Assembly: GCA_016744775.1 (NCBI GenBank)
Contig: JADGDS010000007.1
Coordinates: 62,001-126,000 of the forward strand
Length of the DNA stretch: 64,000 nucleotides
DNA from: Candidatus Marithrix sp.
GTDB taxonomy: Bacteria; Pseudomonadota; Gammaproteobacteria; Beggiatoales; Beggiatoaceae
Reading direction: 5' to 3'
The position numbers and the translations under genes are program-made. Each line of letters begins with the position of its first letter. The first letter of the stretch is position 1. The notes beneath the pieces are model-generated. The model had not been told where the DNA came from and did not search any database. It worked only from the letters and a program-made list of their open reading frames with translations. Below, in pieces: positions 52,914 to 61,641 of this stretch.

Positions 52914-53450
52914 TTATAATCGTTTTATTAGTACATATACTGCACCAGTTCCACCATCAGAAGGGCGAGCCGAGCAAAAGGCTAAGATTTCGTCACATTG
53001 TTGTAACCAAAAATTTAATTTATTTTTTAATATTGGCTGTTCTGTCTTTGAGCCATAACCTTTCCCATGTATAATCCTCGCACATCGAATGTCACGATCT
53101 TGACATTGTCGTAAAAAATTTTTCACTTCTACTTGTGCTACACGCACTATCATTCCGTGTAAATCTAATTCAGCTTTTATAGTAAATTGTCCGCGTCGTA
53201 ATTTATTAAATATTCTATGTTGTACTCCCGGGCGTGTAAATAACAATTCTTCTTCTGTTTCCACCTCCATTATATGATCTTCAGATAACATCATGTTTTC
53301 ATGGATATTATCTTCTTTTACATAAGTTTTTTTTTTGGAAAATGTTAAAGGAGGTGGTTTTGTTGGAACTATTTTATCATTATGTAATGGTTTAACATTT
53401 TTCATTGCATTTCTAAAAAATGCTAGATCATCATCTTCTTTGTTTGCCAC
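52914..53450 (-). CDS. Smr-domain protein (SmrA/SmrB-like endonuclease)
   Basis: A 178-residue protein. The N-terminal part has the LAFFRNAMKNVKPL motif (DUF1794-type/Smr extension) with a GVQHRIFNKLRRGQFTIKAE linker. The Smr domain has LDLHGMIVRVAQVEVKNFL, ARIIHGKGYGSKTEQPILK and AFCSARPSDGGTGAVYVLIK, i.e. the LDLHG and HGKG motifs. SmrB in E. coli cuts mRNA at collided ribosomes; which subtype this is cannot be told. It lies 13 bases downstream of trpC on the same strand and may be co-transcribed. Confidence 0.88.
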   Translation of the reverse strand: MANKEDDDLAFFRNAMKNVKPLHNDKIVPTKPPPLTFSKKKTYVKEDNIHENMMLSEDHIMEVETEEELLFTRPGVQHRIFNKLRRGQFTIKAELDLHGMIVRVAQVEVKNFLRQCQDRDIRCARIIHGKGYGSKTEQPILKNKLNFWLQQCDEILAFCSARPSDGGTGAVYVLIKRL

Positions 53451-53463
53451 CTCTTCTTTGCTC

Positions 53464-54255
53464 CTAGTTATTAACTAACTTAACTAGTGCCGCCCCGGGA
53501 TTAGGTGCTTTCATAAAGGCTTCGCCAACTAAAAATGTATTGACATTTTCTTTACGTAATAGGGCAATATCTGCTGGTGTATTAATTCCACTTTCGCTAA
53601 CTACAATATATTGTTTTGGTATCTGTTTTAATAATGATATTGTAGTATTTAAGTCGGTATTAAATGTACGTAAGTTACGATTATTAATACCAATTAAAGG
53701 TAATTTTAGTGCAAGCCCACGTTCTAATTCTTCTTCATCATGTACTTCTATCAGTACATCCATACCTAAATGAGTAGCTAAACCTGCTAAGTCATTTAGT
53801 TGAGCATCACCTAGTGCGGCAACAATTAATAAAATACAGTCTGCTCCAATAGTTCGCGCTTGATAGACTTGATAAGCATCAATAACAAAATCTTTGCGTA
53901 ATATGGGTAGCTTACAGGCATTATGTACTTGTTGTAAATATTCATCAGCTCCTTGAAAGAAGTGCTTATCGGTTAAGACTGATAAACAAGTTGCGCCATG
54001 TTGTTCATAGCTTTTTGCAATTGCAATTGGATCAAAATCTGCTCTTAATATTCCTTTACTGGGAGAGGCTTTTTTGATTTCAGCAATTACGGCTGGTTTT
54101 TGTGCTTCTAAGGATTTTTCGATGGCATTTACAAAACCACGTGGTGGAATTTCATTAGTTGCTAAGTTTTTTAGCGGGACTTTTTCTGCTTGTTCTTGAA
54201 TTTCTTCTGCTTTTTTTTGCAGAATTTGTTTTAAAATATCTGGTGTTTTATTCAT
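53464..54255 (-). CDS. trpC: Indole-3-glycerol-phosphate synthase TrpC
   Basis: A 263-residue TIM-barrel enzyme that closes the indole ring in tryptophan synthesis. [73 protein letters not shown] and [13 protein letters not shown] cover the active site. The ATG at 54255 is chosen because it overlaps the trpD stop by ATGA; a longer frame to 54279 lies inside trpD. There is no fused TrpF domain. Confidence 0.96.
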   Translation of the reverse strand: MNKTPDILKQILQKKAEEIQEQAEKVPLKNLATNEIPPRGFVNAIEKSLEAQKPAVIAEIKKASPSKGILRADFDPIAIAKSYEQHGATCLSVLTDKHFFQGADEYLQQVHNACKLPILRKDFVIDAYQVYQARTIGADCILLIVAALGDAQLNDLAGLATHLGMDVLIEVHDEEELERGLALKLPLIGINNRNLRTFNTDLNTTISLLKQIPKQYIVVSESGINTPADIALLRKENVNTFLVGEAFMKAPNPGAALVKLVNN

Positions 54256-55268
54256 AGTTGTTGTGTAAATTCTATCCATTGAGCCAATTTGTTACGCGCA
54301 CTACCGTTGCTAATTACGGTTTGTGCTTGTTTGATAGCTTGTTCTAAATTGTCGCTTAAGCCGGCTGCATAAATAGCCGCTCCAGCATTTAGAATTACAA
54401 TATCTCTAGCAGCACTGGCTTTATTATCTAATACGCCTTGTAACATTGAGACACTTTCTGTTATCGAATTTACTTGTATATGGTTTAAATCAGCGCGACT
54501 CAAACCAAAATCTTCAGGTGCTATTGTGTAAGTGCTTATTTTGCCATTATGTAGTTCAGCAACTTTGGTAGGCGCGGCAATACTGATTTCATCTAAACCA
54601 TCTTCTGAATGAACTACTAACACATGTTGACTATTTAGACGCTTTAATACTTCTGCTATTGGTTCTACCCACGTATCACTAAATACGCCAACCACTTGAT
54701 TAGGGGCACTGGCAGGATTGGTTAATGGTCCTAATAAGTTAAATATAGTACGTACTGCCATTTCTTTACGTGGACCAATTGCATGTTTCATAGCATTATG
54801 ATGTAGCGGCGCAAACATGAAACCAATGCCAAGCTTATTGACTGATTCTGCGACTTGTTCTGGTTTCAGTTGAATATTAACACCTAATGCTTCTAAGGCA
54901 TCAGCACTACCAGATTTACTAGATACTGAACGATTACCATGTTTAGCAACTTTACCACCAGCGGCTGCTACAACAATCGAGCTGCAAGTGGAAATATTAA
55001 AAGTTTGCATACCATCACCACCAGTACCTACAATATCAACTAGGTTGGAAGTATCTACAGATACCGGTGTGACTAATTCACGCATAATTTGTGTAGCGGC
55101 AGTAATTTCTTCGACGCTTTCACCTTTCATGCGCAGCGCGATTAAGAATCCACCAATTTGTGCCGCTGTAGCTTCACCAGTCATAATACTGCGCATTACA
55201 GATGACATTTCTGTTATAGTTAAATCATGATTTTCTATAATGGTTTTTAATGCTGATTGTATATCCAT
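54252..55268 (-). CDS. trpD: Anthranilate phosphoribosyltransferase TrpD
   Basis: A 338-residue enzyme, second step of tryptophan synthesis, joining anthranilate to PRPP. It has [40 protein letters not shown] and [34 protein letters not shown]: the PRPP- and anthranilate-binding loops. It is the first gene of trpD-trpC. trpG, which usually precedes it, is not next to it. Confidence 0.97.
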   Translation of the reverse strand: MDIQSALKTIIENHDLTITEMSSVMRSIMTGEATAAQIGGFLIALRMKGESVEEITAATQIMRELVTPVSVDTSNLVDIVGTGGDGMQTFNISTCSSIVVAAAGGKVAKHGNRSVSSKSGSADALEALGVNIQLKPEQVAESVNKLGIGFMFAPLHHNAMKHAIGPRKEMAVRTIFNLLGPLTNPASAPNQVVGVFSDTWVEPIAEVLKRLNSQHVLVVHSEDGLDEISIAAPTKVAELHNGKISTYTIAPEDFGLSRADLNHIQVNSITESVSMLQGVLDNKASAARDIVILNAGAAIYAAGLSDNLEQAIKQAQTVISNGSARNKLAQWIEFTQQL

Positions 55269-55360
55269 TTTATATTCCTGTTAAATAAATTGGATATTGT
55301 AACAATACTTGAAACCGTTTTTTATAAAAAATTGATTTTTAATCTAAAATCGATTTAACT

Positions 55361-55449
55361 CTGGAGTTCAAAGCGATACGCAGTCACGTAGCGAAGCGGA
55401 GTAAGCTTTGTAAATACTTGTAAAAACAAAGCTTCGCTTTGAACTCCAG
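55361..55449. repeat. GGAGTTCAAAGCGA inverted repeat upstream of the caspase-FGE gene
   Basis: CTGGAGTTCAAAGCGA at 55361-55376 is complementary to TCGCTTTGAACTCCAG at 55434-55449. Its 57-base centre includes GCGAAGCGGAGTAAG. A shorter form of the same palindrome follows the gene at 56974-57005. Confidence 0.8.
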
Positions 55450-55552
55450 CTATTTGTGATTCTCTTACTAATAATCTATAATTATAACCTCGAAATTAAA
55501 GGAGCTTTATTTATAAAAATATTTAGTCTTTTTTAACGTTGTTACTTGTCAG

Positions 55553-56899
55553 TTGTACCGCACTAATATAAAGCCAGATACTAGGGGTATTTGTGTAGTT
55601 AATATTACTGATACTAATGGTTCTAAAGTTTTGTCTTATAGTGGTAGTTATGCTTTGATTATTGGAGAAAGTGATTATACCGCTGGTTGGTCAAAATTAA
55701 ATAGTATTCCTAGTGAGTTGGATCAGGTGGAGTCTGTTCTTAAGGATCAAAGCTTTGTTGTTAAAAGGTATGCTAATATTGAGTCTAAACATGCTTTGTT
55801 TTTGTTTGATAGTTGTTTTTCTGGTACGGTTTTTAAGAGTAAAAATAAACCTAAGATTCCACGGCAAATTACTCAGGCAATGGCTAAACCAGTACGTCAA
55901 TTTATTACTGCTGGTAGTGCTGATGAAGCTGTTCCGGCTAAAAGTACTTTTACTCCGGCTTTTGTTGATGCTTTACGTTATGCTAAGGCTGATATGTATA
56001 AAGATGGTTATGTTACAGCTAAGGAGTTGGGGCTTTATCTGAAGAATATTGTATCAGAATTTACTGAACAAACTCCGCAGTATGGAACAATTAGAGATTA
56101 TGATTTGTCTCGTGGTGATTTTGTGTTTAAAGTTGGTGGTAAAAATCAATCACAAACTGTTGTGCAAAGCAAAGTCTTTCAAGATCGTTTAAGAGGTGGC
56201 GGTTTGGGTCCAAAAATGGTTAGAATCCCGGCTGGTTCTTTTAGAATGGGTGATATTCAAGGTGGTGGTGGTTCTGATGAACAGCCAGTGCATAGAGTTT
56301 CGGTTGGGAAGTTTGCTATGGGGATGTATGAAGTTACCTTTGCTGAATATGATAAGTTTGCTGATGCTACTGGTAGAAAAAAGCCTGATGATGAAGGCTG
56401 GGGGCGTGGTAATCGTCCAGTGATTAATGTTTCTTGGAATGATGCTACTGCTTATGCAAAATGGCTTAGCAATCAAACTGGTAAAAAATATCGTCTTCCT
56501 ACTGAAGCTGAATGGGAGTATGCTGCTAGGGCTGGTACGGAGACTAAGTATTGGTGGGGTAATGATATTGGTAAAAATAGAGCTAACTGTGATAGTTGTG
56601 GTAGTCAATGGGACAATAAACAAACTGCTCCAGTAGGTTCTTTTTCTGCTAATCAATTTGGTTTATATGATACTGTAGGAAATCTATGGGAGTGGACCTG
56701 CTCTGAATATGAAAAAAAATATAATGGCAAGGAAAAACAATGTGTTAGGAATGCTAGCCGTTTGTCCCTTCGCGGCGGCTCGTGGAACTACAACGCGAGG
56801 CTTGTGCGCTCGGCTTACCGCATCAACTGGTGGTCGACGTTCCGCCTCCACAACGTGGGCTTCCGGGTCTCCAGGCTAGTAACCCTTTATTATTTTTAA
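55553..56899 (+). CDS. Caspase-like/FGE-sulfatase protein with diversified C-terminus
   Basis: A 448-codon frame. Residues ~30-195 are a caspase (peptidase C14) domain: GSYALIIGESDYTAGWSKLN, then ALFLFDSCFSGTVF with the catalytic cysteine, VRQFITAGSADEAVP. The stretch between them is short: RYANIESKHALFLF joins where relatives have ~60 residues including the catalytic histidine (GHG), so the protease is probably dead. Residues ~215-440 are an FGE-sulfatase/C-type-lectin domain (KMVRIPAGSFRMGDIQGGGG, YRLPTEAEWEYAARAG, LRGGSWNYNARLVRSAYRIN). The frame starts at a TTG with no ribosome binding site; just upstream a lipoprotein-like stretch (SFLTLLLVSC) lies in another frame, so the N-terminus has decayed. 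Confidence 0.75.
   Translation: MYRTNIKPDTRGICVVNITDTNGSKVLSYSGSYALIIGESDYTAGWSKLNSIPSELDQVESVLKDQSFVVKRYANIESKHALFLFDSCFSGTVFKSKNKPKIPRQITQAMAKPVRQFITAGSADEAVPAKSTFTPAFVDALRYAKADMYKDGYVTAKELGLYLKNIVSEFTEQTPQYGTIRDYDLSRGDFVFKVGGKNQSQTVVQSKVFQDRLRGGGLGPKMVRIPAGSFRMGDIQGGGGSDEQPVHRVSVGKFAMGMYEVTFAEYDKFADATGRKKPDDEGWGRGNRPVINVSWNDATAYAKWLSNQTGKKYRLPTEAEWEYAARAGTETKYWWGNDIGKNRANCDSCGSQWDNKQTAPVGSFSANQFGLYDTVGNLWEWTCSEYEKKYNGKEKQCVRNASRLSLRGGSWNYNARLVRSAYRINWWSTFRLHNVGFRVSRLVTLYYF
56757..56877 (+). other. Diversity-generating retroelement variable region (inferred)
   Basis: The last ~120 bases of the coding region are strikingly GC-rich (75 of 120 bases at 56761-56880) in an AT-rich gene. They encode LRGGSWNYNARLVRSAYRIN and WWSTFRLHNVGFRVSR, the part of the FGE/CLec fold that DGRs diversify. 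Many positions carry N-N-C/T codons that could derive from AAC/AAT in a template (TAC, CTT, TAC, ATC, TTC, CTC, CAC next to unchanged AAC). No matching template repeat or DGR-type RT is in the window. Confidence 0.75.
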
Positions 56900-56973
56900 C
56901 TTTTAAAAACTAGAATCTTGTTTCTTTTTCTGCTTAGTTTTCGCTAATTAGAATTTTTTAGCGTGGAAGCTTT

Positions 56974-57005
56974 GGAGTTCAAAGCGAAGCTTTGCTTTGG
57001 ACTCC
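56974..57005. repeat. GGAGTTCAAAGCGA palindrome downstream of the caspase-FGE gene
   Basis: GGAGTTCAAAGCGAAGC and TTTGCTTTGGACTCC form a 32-base imperfect hairpin. Related to 55361-55449, so the gene is flanked by two members of one repeat family. It lies 75 bases after the stop. Confidence 0.7.
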
Positions 57006-57018
57006 TGAGTATTAAAAT

Positions 57019-57060
57019 AACTACAAGGATTGTTTATATGCAATCTCTGTAGTTTTTTTT
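57019..57060 (+). terminator. Rho-independent terminator of the caspase-FGE gene
   Basis: AACTACAAGGATTG and CAATCTCTGTAGTT pair with minor mismatches across TTTATATG, followed by eight Ts. Confidence 0.75.
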
Positions 57061-57125
57061 GTGTTGATATTTATTCTTGCCCCTAACCCCCATTTGTTAA
57101 AGGGGGGAGAATTAGGATTGTTTAT

Positions 57126-57308
57126 TCATTTATATTGATAATATTTTGGAATTTGTTCCGTTATAGTACCATCTGGTAATTGAAAATATATTTTTTTATT
57201 TTTACTATATACATTTGCAATACCTTTTTTTAGACTATCTTTTTGTGCCTCTTTTACTGATTTTGAAGCAATTTTTAATATTTCTAGTACTAATTCACTC
57301 ATTTTCAA
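57126..57308 (-). CDS. Possible antitoxin partner of the zeta-type kinase
   Basis: A ~58-60-residue basic protein. The better start is probably MSELVLEILKIASKSVKEAQ at 57302, two codons inside the frame. A KDSLKKGIANVYSKNKKIYF segment is followed by QLPDGTITEQIPKYYQ, the shape of a short helix plus beta hairpin. It overlaps the zeta-like toxin gene by 14 bases (8 with the shorter start) and follows it. Pairing alone suggests the antitoxin role; the family is not recognised. Confidence 0.55.
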   Translation of the reverse strand: MKMSELVLEILKIASKSVKEAQKDSLKKGIANVYSKNKKIYFQLPDGTITEQIPKYYQYK

Positions 57309-57858
57309 TCTCTTCTAAAAAAATCTTAAATAATTCTTCATCAATAACATTACTATCTTCTGCTACCAATTCAAAATTATCATCACCATTAAAAAATAAT
57401 ATCCATTTATCTACTAGATTTTTGTAAACATTCCAAAACAATTTTTTACTTCTATAGTACCTTCTAATTATATCATCTTGTGGAACATTATGACCACCTT
57501 TAAGCACTCTATTTTTTACCCTTAAAATATTTTCTATGTCTGTTGCAAGATATAAATAAATTAAAACTATTTTAAAGTTTTGTGTTTTTGCTTTATTTAT
57601 GACATTTATCAAATATTTTCCTGATAATGTGGTTTCAATAATAAAAGATTCATGATTAGAAGTTAAATACTTTTCTAATCGTTTAAAGAATTCTTTACCA
57701 GCTTTTACCTTATATTTTTGAATATCATTTGGATCAAACTCTTTTGCGATTTCATCTGCATTTATAAAATGTAATTTTTTTAAAATTGAATAATTAATTG
57801 CAAATGTAGTTTTACCACTTCCATTTGCTCCTGCAATTATATAGAGTGTTTTTTGCAT
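57295..57858 (-). CDS. Zeta-toxin-like kinase
   Basis: A 187-residue P-loop kinase. GANGSGKTTF (Walker A, from residue 10), FINADEIAKEFDPND (the NADE substrate motif), FIIETTLSGKYLINVINKAK and RVLKGGHNVPQDDIIRRYYR with a Lid-like arginine cluster match the zeta toxin/AAA_33 family that phosphorylates UDP-N-acetylglucosamine. It is the first gene of the pair with the small basic protein, toxin before antitoxin. Some family members are metabolic or regulatory kinases rather than toxins. Confidence 0.8.
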   Translation of the reverse strand: MQKTLYIIAGANGSGKTTFAINYSILKKLHFINADEIAKEFDPNDIQKYKVKAGKEFFKRLEKYLTSNHESFIIETTLSGKYLINVINKAKTQNFKIVLIYLYLATDIENILRVKNRVLKGGHNVPQDDIIRRYYRSKKLFWNVYKNLVDKWILFFNGDDNFELVAEDSNVIDEELFKIFLEEIENE

Positions 57859-57983
57859 TTTTTGGTTTTTTGATGCTGCTTAATCTTGTTCATAGTAACC
57901 CAACATTTATCACTAATTTTCCATTATTGTTATATTAACATAATTTGCAATTATCTAACTCATAATCTATAATTATAACTTTT

Positions 57984-58143
57984 CTCGTTCCCACGCTCCA
58001 GCGTGGTAACGCATGTCTCGGCGCTCCAGCGCCGAGTTTTACTGGATCTAATTATCCAGTATAAGAAAAAAAACACTTGACGCTGGAGCGTCTGTACATG
58101 CGTTACCACGCTGGAGCGTGGGAACGAGAGTTCGTAACATCAG
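57984..58143. repeat. CGTTCCCACGCTCC element, long form, abutting rlmH
   Basis: The outer arms CTCGTTCCCACGCTCCAGCG and CGCTGGAGCGTGGGAACGAG enclose a core shared with 36979-37094 (AATTATCCAGTATAAG, TTGACGCTGGAGCGTCTGTA). A further CGTAACATCAGT tail (58132-58143) matches ACTGATGTTACG next to the copy at 63969, so the element ends 2 bases before the rlmH ATG. Confidence 0.85.
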
Positions 58144-58145
58144 TA

Positions 58146-58583
58146 ATGCAGATAGACTTAATTTGTATTGGGCATAAAATGCCTAATTGGATAGACACTG
58201 GTTTTAAAGAATATGTAAAACGCTTACCAGCTAACTATTCACTAAACCTAATTGAAATACCGCTACAAAAACCTAACAAAGATCAACGAATGTTAGCCGC
58301 AATTAAAAAAGGTGCTTATGTAATAGCACTAGATGAAGGAGGGAAAATGTGGAATAGTGTAAAACTAAGTCAAGAATTAGCTAACTGGATGAATGAATAT
58401 CATTCAGTAGCTTTACTAATAGGTGGACCAGATGGTTTATCAAGTGATTGTTTGCAACGGGCTAATCAACATTGGTCATTATCTAAATTAACCTTACCTC
58501 ATACAATAGCACGACTTATGGTAGCCGAACAATTGTATCGAGCATGGAGCTTATTGAATAATCATCCTTATCATCGCGCTTAA
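58146..58583 (+). CDS. rlmH: 23S rRNA (pseudouridine-1915-N3)-methyltransferase RlmH
   Basis: A 145-residue SPOUT methyltransferase. MQIDLICIGHKMPNWIDTGF begins the family normally, and LLIGGPDGLSSDCLQRANQH, LSKLTLPHTIARLMVAEQLY and HPYHRA are the SAM-knot motifs. The start is at 58146; the frame is open to 58077 but that part is only repeat DNA. There is no ribosome binding site in the CGTAACATCAGTA before the ATG, so translation initiation must come from somewhere unusual. It is followed by ccoS. Confidence 0.95.
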   Translation: MQIDLICIGHKMPNWIDTGFKEYVKRLPANYSLNLIEIPLQKPNKDQRMLAAIKKGAYVIALDEGGKMWNSVKLSQELANWMNEYHSVALLIGGPDGLSSDCLQRANQHWSLSKLTLPHTIARLMVAEQLYRAWSLLNNHPYHRA

Positions 58584-58603
58584 TTGACATATAATAAAAC
58601 ACT

Positions 58604-58771
58604 ATGAATATCTTATATTTATTAATACCAATATCATTAATATTAATCTTTGTAATTATCTTAATTTTTTTATGGGCTATAAGATCAGGACAATTTGATG
58701 ATTTGGAGGGTCCAGCTCATAAAATTTTAATGGATGATGATGATCTGCCTTCGCCCTCGTCAAAAGACTAA
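58604..58771 (+). CDS. ccoS: Cbb3-type cytochrome oxidase assembly protein CcoS
   Basis: A 55-residue membrane protein. The single membrane helix (ILYLLIPISLILIFVIILIF) is followed by LWAIRSGQFDDLEGPAHKIL and MDDDD, the CcoS/FixS signature. CcoS helps insert cofactors, probably with CcoI copper supply, into cbb3-type cytochrome c oxidase. The other ccoNOQP and ccoGHI genes are not in the window. It lies 20 bases after rlmH on the same strand. Confidence 0.92.
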   Translation: MNILYLLIPISLILIFVIILIFLWAIRSGQFDDLEGPAHKILMDDDDLPSPSSKD

Positions 58772-58789
58772 GCAGATTTTTATAAATAT

Positions 58790-58999
58790 TTATGCAGTTT
58801 TTCTGGTATAACGACGTTTGAATTTTTCTACACGCCCAGCAGTATCCATAATTTTTTGTTGCCCGGTATAAAAAGGGTGACAAGCAGAACATACGTCAAG
58901 AGTTAATTCTTTATTAGCTGTTGAACGAGTTGTAAATGTATTACCACAACTACATGTAACATTAATATCATTATAGGTAGGATGAATATTAGTTTGCAT
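58790..58999 (-). CDS. rpmE: 50S ribosomal protein L31 (zinc-binding)
   Basis: A 69-residue ribosomal protein. [40 protein letters not shown] and [13 protein letters not shown] match L31, with the four-cysteine zinc site (C-x-C...C-x2-C) of the zinc-containing form. The frame extends upstream to 59116, but family length and sequence fix the start at 58999. It is convergent with ccoS and divergent from the coiled-coil gene. Confidence 0.95.
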   Translation of the reverse strand: MQTNIHPTYNDINVTCSCGNTFTTRSTANKELTLDVCSACHPFYTGQQKIMDTAGRVEKFKRRYTRKTA

Positions 59000-59100
59000 A
59001 ATTTTATTATTTATTTGACCAAAAACGGTTAATTTTACTGAAAATTGTAAATAACAGCAAGTCTTCTTATATTTATTTTTAGTTAAGCAGGTATTTAAAG

Positions 59101-59688
59101 ATGGAAATGGAACCACGGCAAATGGCCGAAATCATCGAACAATCTTTACGTGAATTCAATTCAGCTATGCAGCATCGAGAGCAAGCAATAGTCAAAATTG
59201 GTAATCAAACGGCTCAAATAATACGAGTTAGTATGATTGGATTAATTTTGGTTTTATGCGCTGTGTTTGCACTGATTGCAATTTTACTGTCAGATATGGG
59301 GAATATAACTAAAAGTTTAAAGGATGTAGTACATCATATGGCAAATGTTAATCAGAATATAGTATTAATGACGGAAAATATGAAGAATGTCAAACATTCG
59401 GTAGATTTAGTTAGGGTGTCAATTGATGGTGTAGAAAAACATATAAGAGTGATGCCATTAATGCAGGCTTCTGTAGATCATATCAATGATAATATTTTCG
59501 CTATGAATGATAGTATTCATGATATTAATACAAGTATTAAGTCATTAAATAATAATATTACCGTAATGGGTGTTGATATGGCAAGAATAAATCAACAGTT
59601 TAGCAGTTTAAATTACCAGTTAAATGGTATGGGTTCTAATATCAATAGCATTGCAGCACCTATTAAAATGTTACCATTTCCTAGGTAG
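59101..59688 (+). CDS. Membrane-anchored coiled-coil protein of unknown function
   Basis: A 195-residue protein. One membrane segment ([20 protein letters not shown], residues ~43-62) separates a charged cytosolic N-terminus ([20 protein letters not shown]) from a long C-terminal region with a heptad-like pattern ([60 protein letters not shown]). The ~120-residue coiled coil probably spans part of the periplasm and drives oligomerisation, like the coil of chemoreceptors, but no signalling domain is present. It is preceded by a gene-free, divergent promoter region with rpmE. Confidence 0.6.
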   Translation: MEMEPRQMAEIIEQSLREFNSAMQHREQAIVKIGNQTAQIIRVSMIGLILVLCAVFALIAILLSDMGNITKSLKDVVHHMANVNQNIVLMTENMKNVKHSVDLVRVSIDGVEKHIRVMPLMQASVDHINDNIFAMNDSIHDINTSIKSLNNNITVMGVDMARINQQFSSLNYQLNGMGSNINSIAAPIKMLPFPR

Positions 59689-59720
59689 CGTTTTCGGGGT
59701 TTCAAATAACCCCTAGCAAT

Positions 59721-60809
59721 TTAAACGTTAAATCTAAAGTGCATGACATCTCCATCTTGCACAATATATTCTTTACCTTCTAATCGCCATTTACCTGCTT
59801 CTTTGGCTCCCTGTTCTCCTTTATTGGCTACAAAATCATCATAGGCTATGACTTCTGCTCTAATAAAGCCTTTTTCAAAATCAGTATGAATCGCGCTGGC
59901 GGCTTTTGGGGCTGTGGCTCCACTAAAAGTTGTCCATGCACGTACTTCTTGAACTCCAGCAGTGAAAAATGTTTGTAGCCCTAATAAACGATAACCAGCG
60001 TCAATTACACGATTTAAGCCGGGTTCTGTTAAGCCCATATCTTTTAAAAATTCTTGTCTTTCTTCGGCATCTAAAGAAATTAATTCTGCCTCAGTTGCAG
60101 CACATACTGCTACTAGTTCAGCATTTTCTTTAGCCGCTAGTTCGCGCACTTTATCTAAATGTGGATTATTTTCAAAGCCATCTTCAGCGACATTGGCAAT
60201 ATATAAAGTAGGTTTGGCTGTTAATAAATGCAAATCATATAATAAGCTTTGTTGTTCTTCATCCAATGATCTAATTGGCAAGCCGTCATTTAGCATTTTA
60301 TTAGCTTTTTCATATAGTTCTTTTAGAGCTACAACTTCTTTTTTATTACCACTTTTTAGATTTTTATTTACTTTTTGCATTGCGCGATCAATGGTATCTA
60401 AATCTGCCAAAGCTAATTCAGTATTAATTACTTCAATGTCATCTAAAGGGTTAATTTTACCTGCGACATGAATCACATCGTCATCTTCAAAACAACGTAC
60501 TACATGAGCAATAGCTTGAGTTTCGCGAATATTAGCTAAAAATTTATTGCCTAAACCTTCACCTTTAGATGCACCTGCAACTAATCCAGCAATATCAACA
60601 AATTCCATGGTTGTAGGAAGAGTTTTTTTAGGTTTAACAATCTCAGTCAATACATCTAAGCGTTTATCAGGTTTCTGTACAATCCCAACATTAGGATCAA
60701 TGGTACAGAAAGGATAATTTTCGGCTTGTATATCCGCATTTGTTAAAGCATTAAACAATGTAGATTTACCTACATTAGGTAAGCCTACAATACCACATTT
60801 AAATCCCAT
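59721..60809 (-). CDS. ychF: Ribosome-binding ATPase/GTPase YchF
   Basis: A 362-residue Obg-family P-loop protein. [40 protein letters not shown] and the C-terminal TGS domain ([51 protein letters not shown]) are all intact. It hydrolyses ATP on the ribosome and negatively regulates oxidative stress responses. pth, a frequent neighbour, is not adjacent. Confidence 0.96.
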   Translation of the reverse strand: MGFKCGIVGLPNVGKSTLFNALTNADIQAENYPFCTIDPNVGIVQKPDKRLDVLTEIVKPKKTLPTTMEFVDIAGLVAGASKGEGLGNKFLANIRETQAIAHVVRCFEDDDVIHVAGKINPLDDIEVINTELALADLDTIDRAMQKVNKNLKSGNKKEVVALKELYEKANKMLNDGLPIRSLDEEQQSLLYDLHLLTAKPTLYIANVAEDGFENNPHLDKVRELAAKENAELVAVCAATEAELISLDAEERQEFLKDMGLTEPGLNRVIDAGYRLLGLQTFFTAGVQEVRAWTTFSGATAPKAASAIHTDFEKGFIRAEVIAYDDFVANKGEQGAKEAGKWRLEGKEYIVQDGDVMHFRFNV

Positions 60810-60833
60810 TATATTATTGTGCCTCAGTTTAAA

Positions 60834-61544
60834 TTATAAATTCATTTTCTTAAATTGAAATTCAGGAATAGATTTAATAATCAACATAATCCATTTCCAA
60901 ATCCATTTAGTATAAAGCACATTTTTTCCATTCTGTTGTGCTTTATAAATATCTTTTGCCACATCTTCAGGTTTAGCTGTCAACTTCTCAGGTAAATCCA
61001 TGCCTTCCGTCATCTTGGTGGCTACAAACCCCGGCTTAACTGTCATTACATGCACATTGGCATCATAAAGCCTGTTTCTAAGCCCTGATAAATAAGCAGT
61101 TAATGCCGCTTTGGCTGAACCATATATATAATTACTTTTTCTGCCTCTATCACCTGCAACTGAACTAATAGCTACTATAAATCCACTTTTACGTTGTTCA
61201 AAATCATCAGCGATGATATTAATTAGATTTACAACGCCAGTATAATTAGTATTAATAGTCTTCTGGGTTTCAGAAACATCACCAAGATAACCAACCGCTG
61301 AAATTACACCTAATGGTTTTTCTTCCAGACTATCATAAAAATACTTATGAGATATATAATCTAATATATCCAATTCAAAACATTTAATATTTCTATTAAA
61401 GCGTATTTTTATATCATTAGCAAATTCTTCTAACTCGCTTACATTTCTAGCAGCTAAATAAAGATCATATCCATGCTTAGCATACTCTCTCGCAATAGCT
61501 TTGGCTATGTCACTTTTCGCGCCTATTATCAGCACATAACTCAT
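60834..61544 (-). CDS. SDR-family oxidoreductase
   Basis: A 236-residue short-chain dehydrogenase. GAKSDIAKAIAREYAKHGYD is the NAD(P)-binding motif (in the GAxSDIG form), followed by ISAVGYLGD, IVAISSVAGDRGRKSNYIYG and SAKAALTAYLSGLRNRLYD (catalytic Y-x3-K) and MTVKPGFVATKMTEG. A C-terminal basic/hydrophobic helix (WIWKWIMLIIKSIPEFQF) suggests membrane association. Such SDRs often occur in polysaccharide and cell-envelope loci. It is divergent from the cytochrome operon. The substrate is unknown. Confidence 0.85.
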   Translation of the reverse strand: MSYVLIIGAKSDIAKAIAREYAKHGYDLYLAARNVSELEEFANDIKIRFNRNIKCFELDILDYISHKYFYDSLEEKPLGVISAVGYLGDVSETQKTINTNYTGVVNLINIIADDFEQRKSGFIVAISSVAGDRGRKSNYIYGSAKAALTAYLSGLRNRLYDANVHVMTVKPGFVATKMTEGMDLPEKLTAKPEDVAKDIYKAQQNGKNVLYTKWIWKWIMLIIKSIPEFQFKKMNL

Positions 61545-61560
61545 CTTATATCACCATATT

Positions 61561-61590
61561 ATTATGTTATAATATATCTTATAACATAAT
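61561..61590. promoter_or_regulatory. Inverted repeat between SDR and cytochrome genes
   Basis: ATTATGTTATAA (61561-61572) and TTATAACATAAT (61579-61590) form a perfect 12-bp inverted repeat with a 6-base centre. It lies in the 97-base divergent promoter region, upstream of a TATAAT box (61604-61609), as expected for an operator. Confidence 0.5.
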
Positions 61591-61641
61591 TTGATATATT
61601 TGTTATAATATAATTTTATTATAAACAGGAGTAAAAATTAT

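Noticed and set aside
33892..58143. CGTTCCCACGCTCC repeats as a CRISPR array
   Set aside because: The copies are dispersed, palindromic and of different lengths; there is no regular repeat-spacer array and no cas gene.
58077..58145. Longer N-terminus of rlmH
   Set aside because: The frame is repeat DNA; the RlmH family starts at MQIDLICIGHK.
59000..59116. Longer N-terminus of rpmE
   Set aside because: L31 starts at MQTNIHP; upstream codons have no similarity and overlap the divergent gene's promoter region.
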